This document shows positions 5,872 to 8,013 of a stretch of 8,013 nt of DNA, piece after piece. The notes below the pieces were generated by a model. That model was not told where the DNA came from, made no database searches, and worked only from the letters and a program-made list of their open reading frames with translations. The stretch is from Planctomicrobium sp. (GTDB taxonomy: Bacteria > Planctomycetota > Planctomycetia > Planctomycetales > Planctomycetaceae). Numbering within the stretch: the stretch's first letter is position 1; every line of letters starts with the position of its first letter. The translations under genes were made by a program, and so were the position numbers. The DNA is taken from the NCBI GenBank assembly GCA_029259835.1, contig JAJDEL010000945.1, forward strand, positions 1 through 8,013, in the 5' to 3' direction.

Positions 5872-7791
5872 ATCAATATCATCGACTTCTCCAGCTTCGT
5901 CCATGATCATGCGGTAGCGTTCGGAGGCGTCTTTGCCGAGGAGTTGTGAGAAGATTGCATCTGCATCGACGGCACTTTCGATGTCGACTCGGAGTAGCAC
6001 GCGTGTTTTCGGATCGAGGGTCGTCTCTTTGAGCTGCGGCGCATTCATTTCACCCAACCCTTTGAAACGCTGGATGTCAATGTTTCGATTCGAGGCGATG
6101 GAGGCCATGATCTCTTCCTTGTCAGCATCGTCGCGCGCGTAGTATCGATCTTTGCCGACTTCAATTTTGTACAGCGGTGGCTGAGCCAGATACAGTCGTC
6201 CCTGTTGAATGAGTTCGCGCATATGGCGGAAGAAGAACGTCAGCAAAAGTGTGCTAATGTGGTAGCCATCGCTGTCGGCATCCATCAGCAGGATGATGCG
6301 ATGATACCGCAATTTGTGCGGGTCGAAGTGCGGTCCGATGCTGGTTCCGAGAGTCTCGACGAGATCGTGGACTTCCTGATTTTTAAGAATTTTACCAAGA
6401 GCAAGCGATTCTGTGTTGAGGATCTTTCCTTTGAGTGGCAAAACTGCTTGTGTTGCCGAATTGCGGCCACTCGCCGCGGTGCCGCCAGCGGACTGTCCTT
6501 CCACGATGAAGAGTTCACACTCTTCAGCTTTGTTGGAACGGCAGTCAAGCAGCTTGCCTGGCAGGTTACTTCGCTTTGAACCTGGTCCTTTCCGCTTAAT
6601 TTCTTTAACGGCTTCCCGACTTGCCAGACGCGCCCGCGCTGCGAGAACAATTCGTCCGATCACTGCATCGGCTATCGAAGGATTGTTGTTGAGCCAGGTC
6701 TCAACGCCGGGGCGGACGACACCATCAACAAGTGAATTCATTTCCGGATTATTGAGACGGTCCTTGGTCTGCCCCTGAAACATCGGGTCATTATGAAACA
6801 CAGAAACAATCCCGAGCACACCTTCGCGGATGTCGTCTGGCGAGATCGTCAGTCCTTTCGGCTTGATATTGTGGACCTCCATGTAATTCTTGACCGCTTT
6901 CGCAAGCCCGGAACGAAACCCTGATTCGTGAGTTCCGCCGCCGCGCGTCCGAATTCCGTTCACGTAGCTGCGAATGTGTTCGTCGGTCGATTCCGTCCAT
7001 TGGAGGACCATTTCGAGACGAACTTTTCCTTCGTCTTTTTCCATCTTGAAGAGTTGTTCGTGAACGACTTTGCGTTTGTCGTCCTTAATGATCTTTTCCA
7101 GGTAAGCCGCAATTCCTTCCGGATGATGCAGCTCGTATCGCTCATTCTTGGCTTCATCAACGAACGTGATTTTCAGGCCACCATGAATGTATGAAATGTC
7201 CTCCAGGTGTTGGCGAATCGTATCGGAGTTAAATTGAATCCGACGGAAAATTTGATCGTCTGGTCGGAAGAATATGCTCGTCCCGTGACCGCGAAACGGC
7301 TTCTTCTTTTTCACTGGTCCCTGGGGACGTCCGCGAGAGTATGACTGTTGCCATTCATGACCATCGCGATGAATCGTTGCAACCATTTCTTCTGAAAGCG
7401 CATTCACCGCCGAAGAGCCAATCCCATGCAATCCACCGCTGCGGAGGTAGTTTTTCTCTGAGAATTTCCCTCCAGAGTAAAGCGTGGTGAGGATCACTTC
7501 CAAGGCCGACTTGCCTGTCTTTTTATGCTTGTCGACAGGAATACCGCGACCGTTGTCTTCGACCGTAACCGAACAGCCATCTTTGTGAAGAATGACTTTG
7601 ATTTGGTCGCATTCACCGGCCAAATATTCGTCGACGGAGTTGTCGACGACTTCCCAGACAAGGTGATGCAATCCACGCGAGTCAACACCACCAATGTACA
7701 TGGAAGGCCTGGTGCGGACATGTTCGAGTCCATCCAGAACTTCGATGTCGTCTGCTACGTACTTTGAGGAAGCTTTCGCTGTCGCTGCCAT
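5866..7791 (-). CDS. gyrB: DNA gyrase / topoisomerase IV subunit B (GyrB/ParE family)
   Basis: This is the ATPase subunit of a type IIA topoisomerase. It works with GyrA or ParC to pass one DNA duplex through another using ATP. The 641 residues are complete. The GHKL ATPase shows EVVDNSVDE (47-55, catalytic Glu47, Mg-binding Asn51), VEDNGRGIP (77-85) and GGLHGIGSSAVNALS (119-133). The transducer has GGGTHESGFRSG (284-295) and QTKDRLNN (341-348, switch Lys343). The Toprim domain has FIVEGQSAGG (428-437, Glu431), LPLKGKILN (451-459) and MDADSDGYH (503-511, Asp504/506/508). QRFKGLGEMN (574-583) marks the tail. The large Toprim insertion of E. coli GyrB (804 aa) is absent. The odd feature is EGQSAGG instead of EGDSAGG. 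GLHHLVWE favours GyrB, but ParE cannot be excluded without the partner subunit. The start is ATG 7791. An open extension to 8007 lacks family similarity. No Shine-Dalgarno sequence is seen. Confidence 0.95.
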   Translation of the reverse strand: MAATAKASSKYVADDIEVLDGLEHVRTRPSMYIGGVDSRGLHHLVWEVVDNSVDEYLAGECDQIKVILHKDGCSVTVEDNGRGIPVDKHKKTGKSALEVILTTLYSGGKFSEKNYLRSGGLHGIGSSAVNALSEEMVATIHRDGHEWQQSYSRGRPQGPVKKKKPFRGHGTSIFFRPDDQIFRRIQFNSDTIRQHLEDISYIHGGLKITFVDEAKNERYELHHPEGIAAYLEKIIKDDKRKVVHEQLFKMEKDEGKVRLEMVLQWTESTDEHIRSYVNGIRTRGGGTHESGFRSGLAKAVKNYMEVHNIKPKGLTISPDDIREGVLGIVSVFHNDPMFQGQTKDRLNNPEMNSLVDGVVRPGVETWLNNNPSIADAVIGRIVLAARARLASREAVKEIKRKGPGSKRSNLPGKLLDCRSNKAEECELFIVEGQSAGGTAASGRNSATQAVLPLKGKILNTESLALGKILKNQEVHDLVETLGTSIGPHFDPHKLRYHRIILLMDADSDGYHISTLLLTFFFRHMRELIQQGRLYLAQPPLYKIEVGKDRYYARDDADKEEIMASIASNRNIDIQRFKGLGEMNAPQLKETTLDPKTRVLLRVDIESAVDADAIFSQLLGKDASERYRMIMDEAGEVDDIDL

Positions 7792-8013
7792 AAAAAGAAT
7801 TGAGGGGCTGGAGTTGTTGGCTGAAAGTCGCTGCTCCTCGACGAGGAGAAGCGTAAGATGAGGAACATCAAAAGAAGTATCAAGGTCAATCAGGAATCGC
7901 AAGTAGGGCGGGTGAAGTACGCATGCTTTAGAGTTGGTGGGTTTAGCAAGTGAATACGATAAGACCGTACAGCTTGGACCACAGTTCGATTTGCGTACGT
8001 AACTCACCTTGAA
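7792..8013 (-). other. Upstream region of gyrB, no gene supported
   Basis: The frame of gyrB remains open to a GTG at 8007, but the extra 72 residues show no family motif, so I treat this as leader and promoter DNA. A TTGACC lies on the minus strand near 7891 without a good -10 at the right distance. A 12-bp near-palindrome TTGCGTACGTAA (one mismatched pair) lies at 7991-8002. Any gene upstream lies beyond the window. Confidence 0.4.
7834..7848. promoter_or_regulatory. 15-bp palindrome upstream of gyrB
   Basis: CTCCTCG and CGAGGAG form a perfect 7-bp inverted repeat around a single central base, 43-57 nt upstream of the gyrB ATG. The near-zero spacer suits a dimeric DNA-binding protein better than an RNA hairpin, although a 5-bp stem with a 5-nt loop is possible in the leader. 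The regulator is unknown. Confidence 0.4.

Noticed and set aside
7792..8007. 72-residue N-terminal extension of GyrB from a GTG
   Set aside because: The extension has no family motif. Normal GyrB/ParE N-termini begin a few residues before the YxADDIxVLDGLEHVR region, which fits ATG 7791.
1..8013. tRNA genes, rRNA, CRISPR arrays, transposases and integrases
   Set aside because: Reading both strands showed no cloverleaf, no regularly spaced repeats and no such protein motifs.

Overview
The window looks like chromosomal DNA from a planctomycete, probably class Planctomycetia. This is inferred from a GC content near 50 %, weak or absent Shine-Dalgarno sequences, two exported alpha/beta-hydrolases of a style common in that phylum, and a GyrB-type protein with the variant Toprim motif EGQSAGG. 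The species cannot be named from the sequence.

Layout from left to right. (1) 1-737, minus: the first two thirds of leuB (3-isopropylmalate dehydrogenase), which runs off the left edge. A perfect 7-bp hairpin lies just upstream of its start. (2) 861-1832, minus: a secreted serine esterase of the alpha/beta-hydrolase fold. (3) 1833-2107: a 275-bp divergent intergenic region with mirrored TTGACA boxes inside a nested inverted repeat, a TAGGCWGAATTC direct repeat, and the motif GTTATACG. (4) 2108-2638, plus: a small single-pass membrane protein of unknown function. Its stop codon lies inside CGTATAAC, the exact reverse complement of GTTATACG. A GTTRRRY motif follows at 2691. This is the arrangement of an integron gene cassette with a degenerate attC. 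(5) 2732-4939, minus: a large exported two-unit esterase of acetyl-xylan-esterase type. Its second unit has Asn where the nucleophile Ser would be. (6) 4940-5109: a divergent spacer with two small hairpins. (7) 5110-5838, plus: a soluble protein of unknown function. (8) 5866-7791, minus: a complete GyrB/ParE-family topoisomerase subunit. It converges with gene 7 on a 12-bp stem that contains both stop codons. (9) 7792-8013: the gyrB upstream region, with a 15-bp palindrome.

The genes do not form one pathway. leuB and gyrB are housekeeping genes. The two exported hydrolases probably act on extracytoplasmic esters, perhaps acylated polysaccharides. The 2083-2697 segment between the hydrolases is the accessory part and the best candidate for something unusual: a lone, cassette-like ORF read from a possible promoter outside the cassette. 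No tRNA, rRNA, CRISPR array, transposase or integrase is visible.
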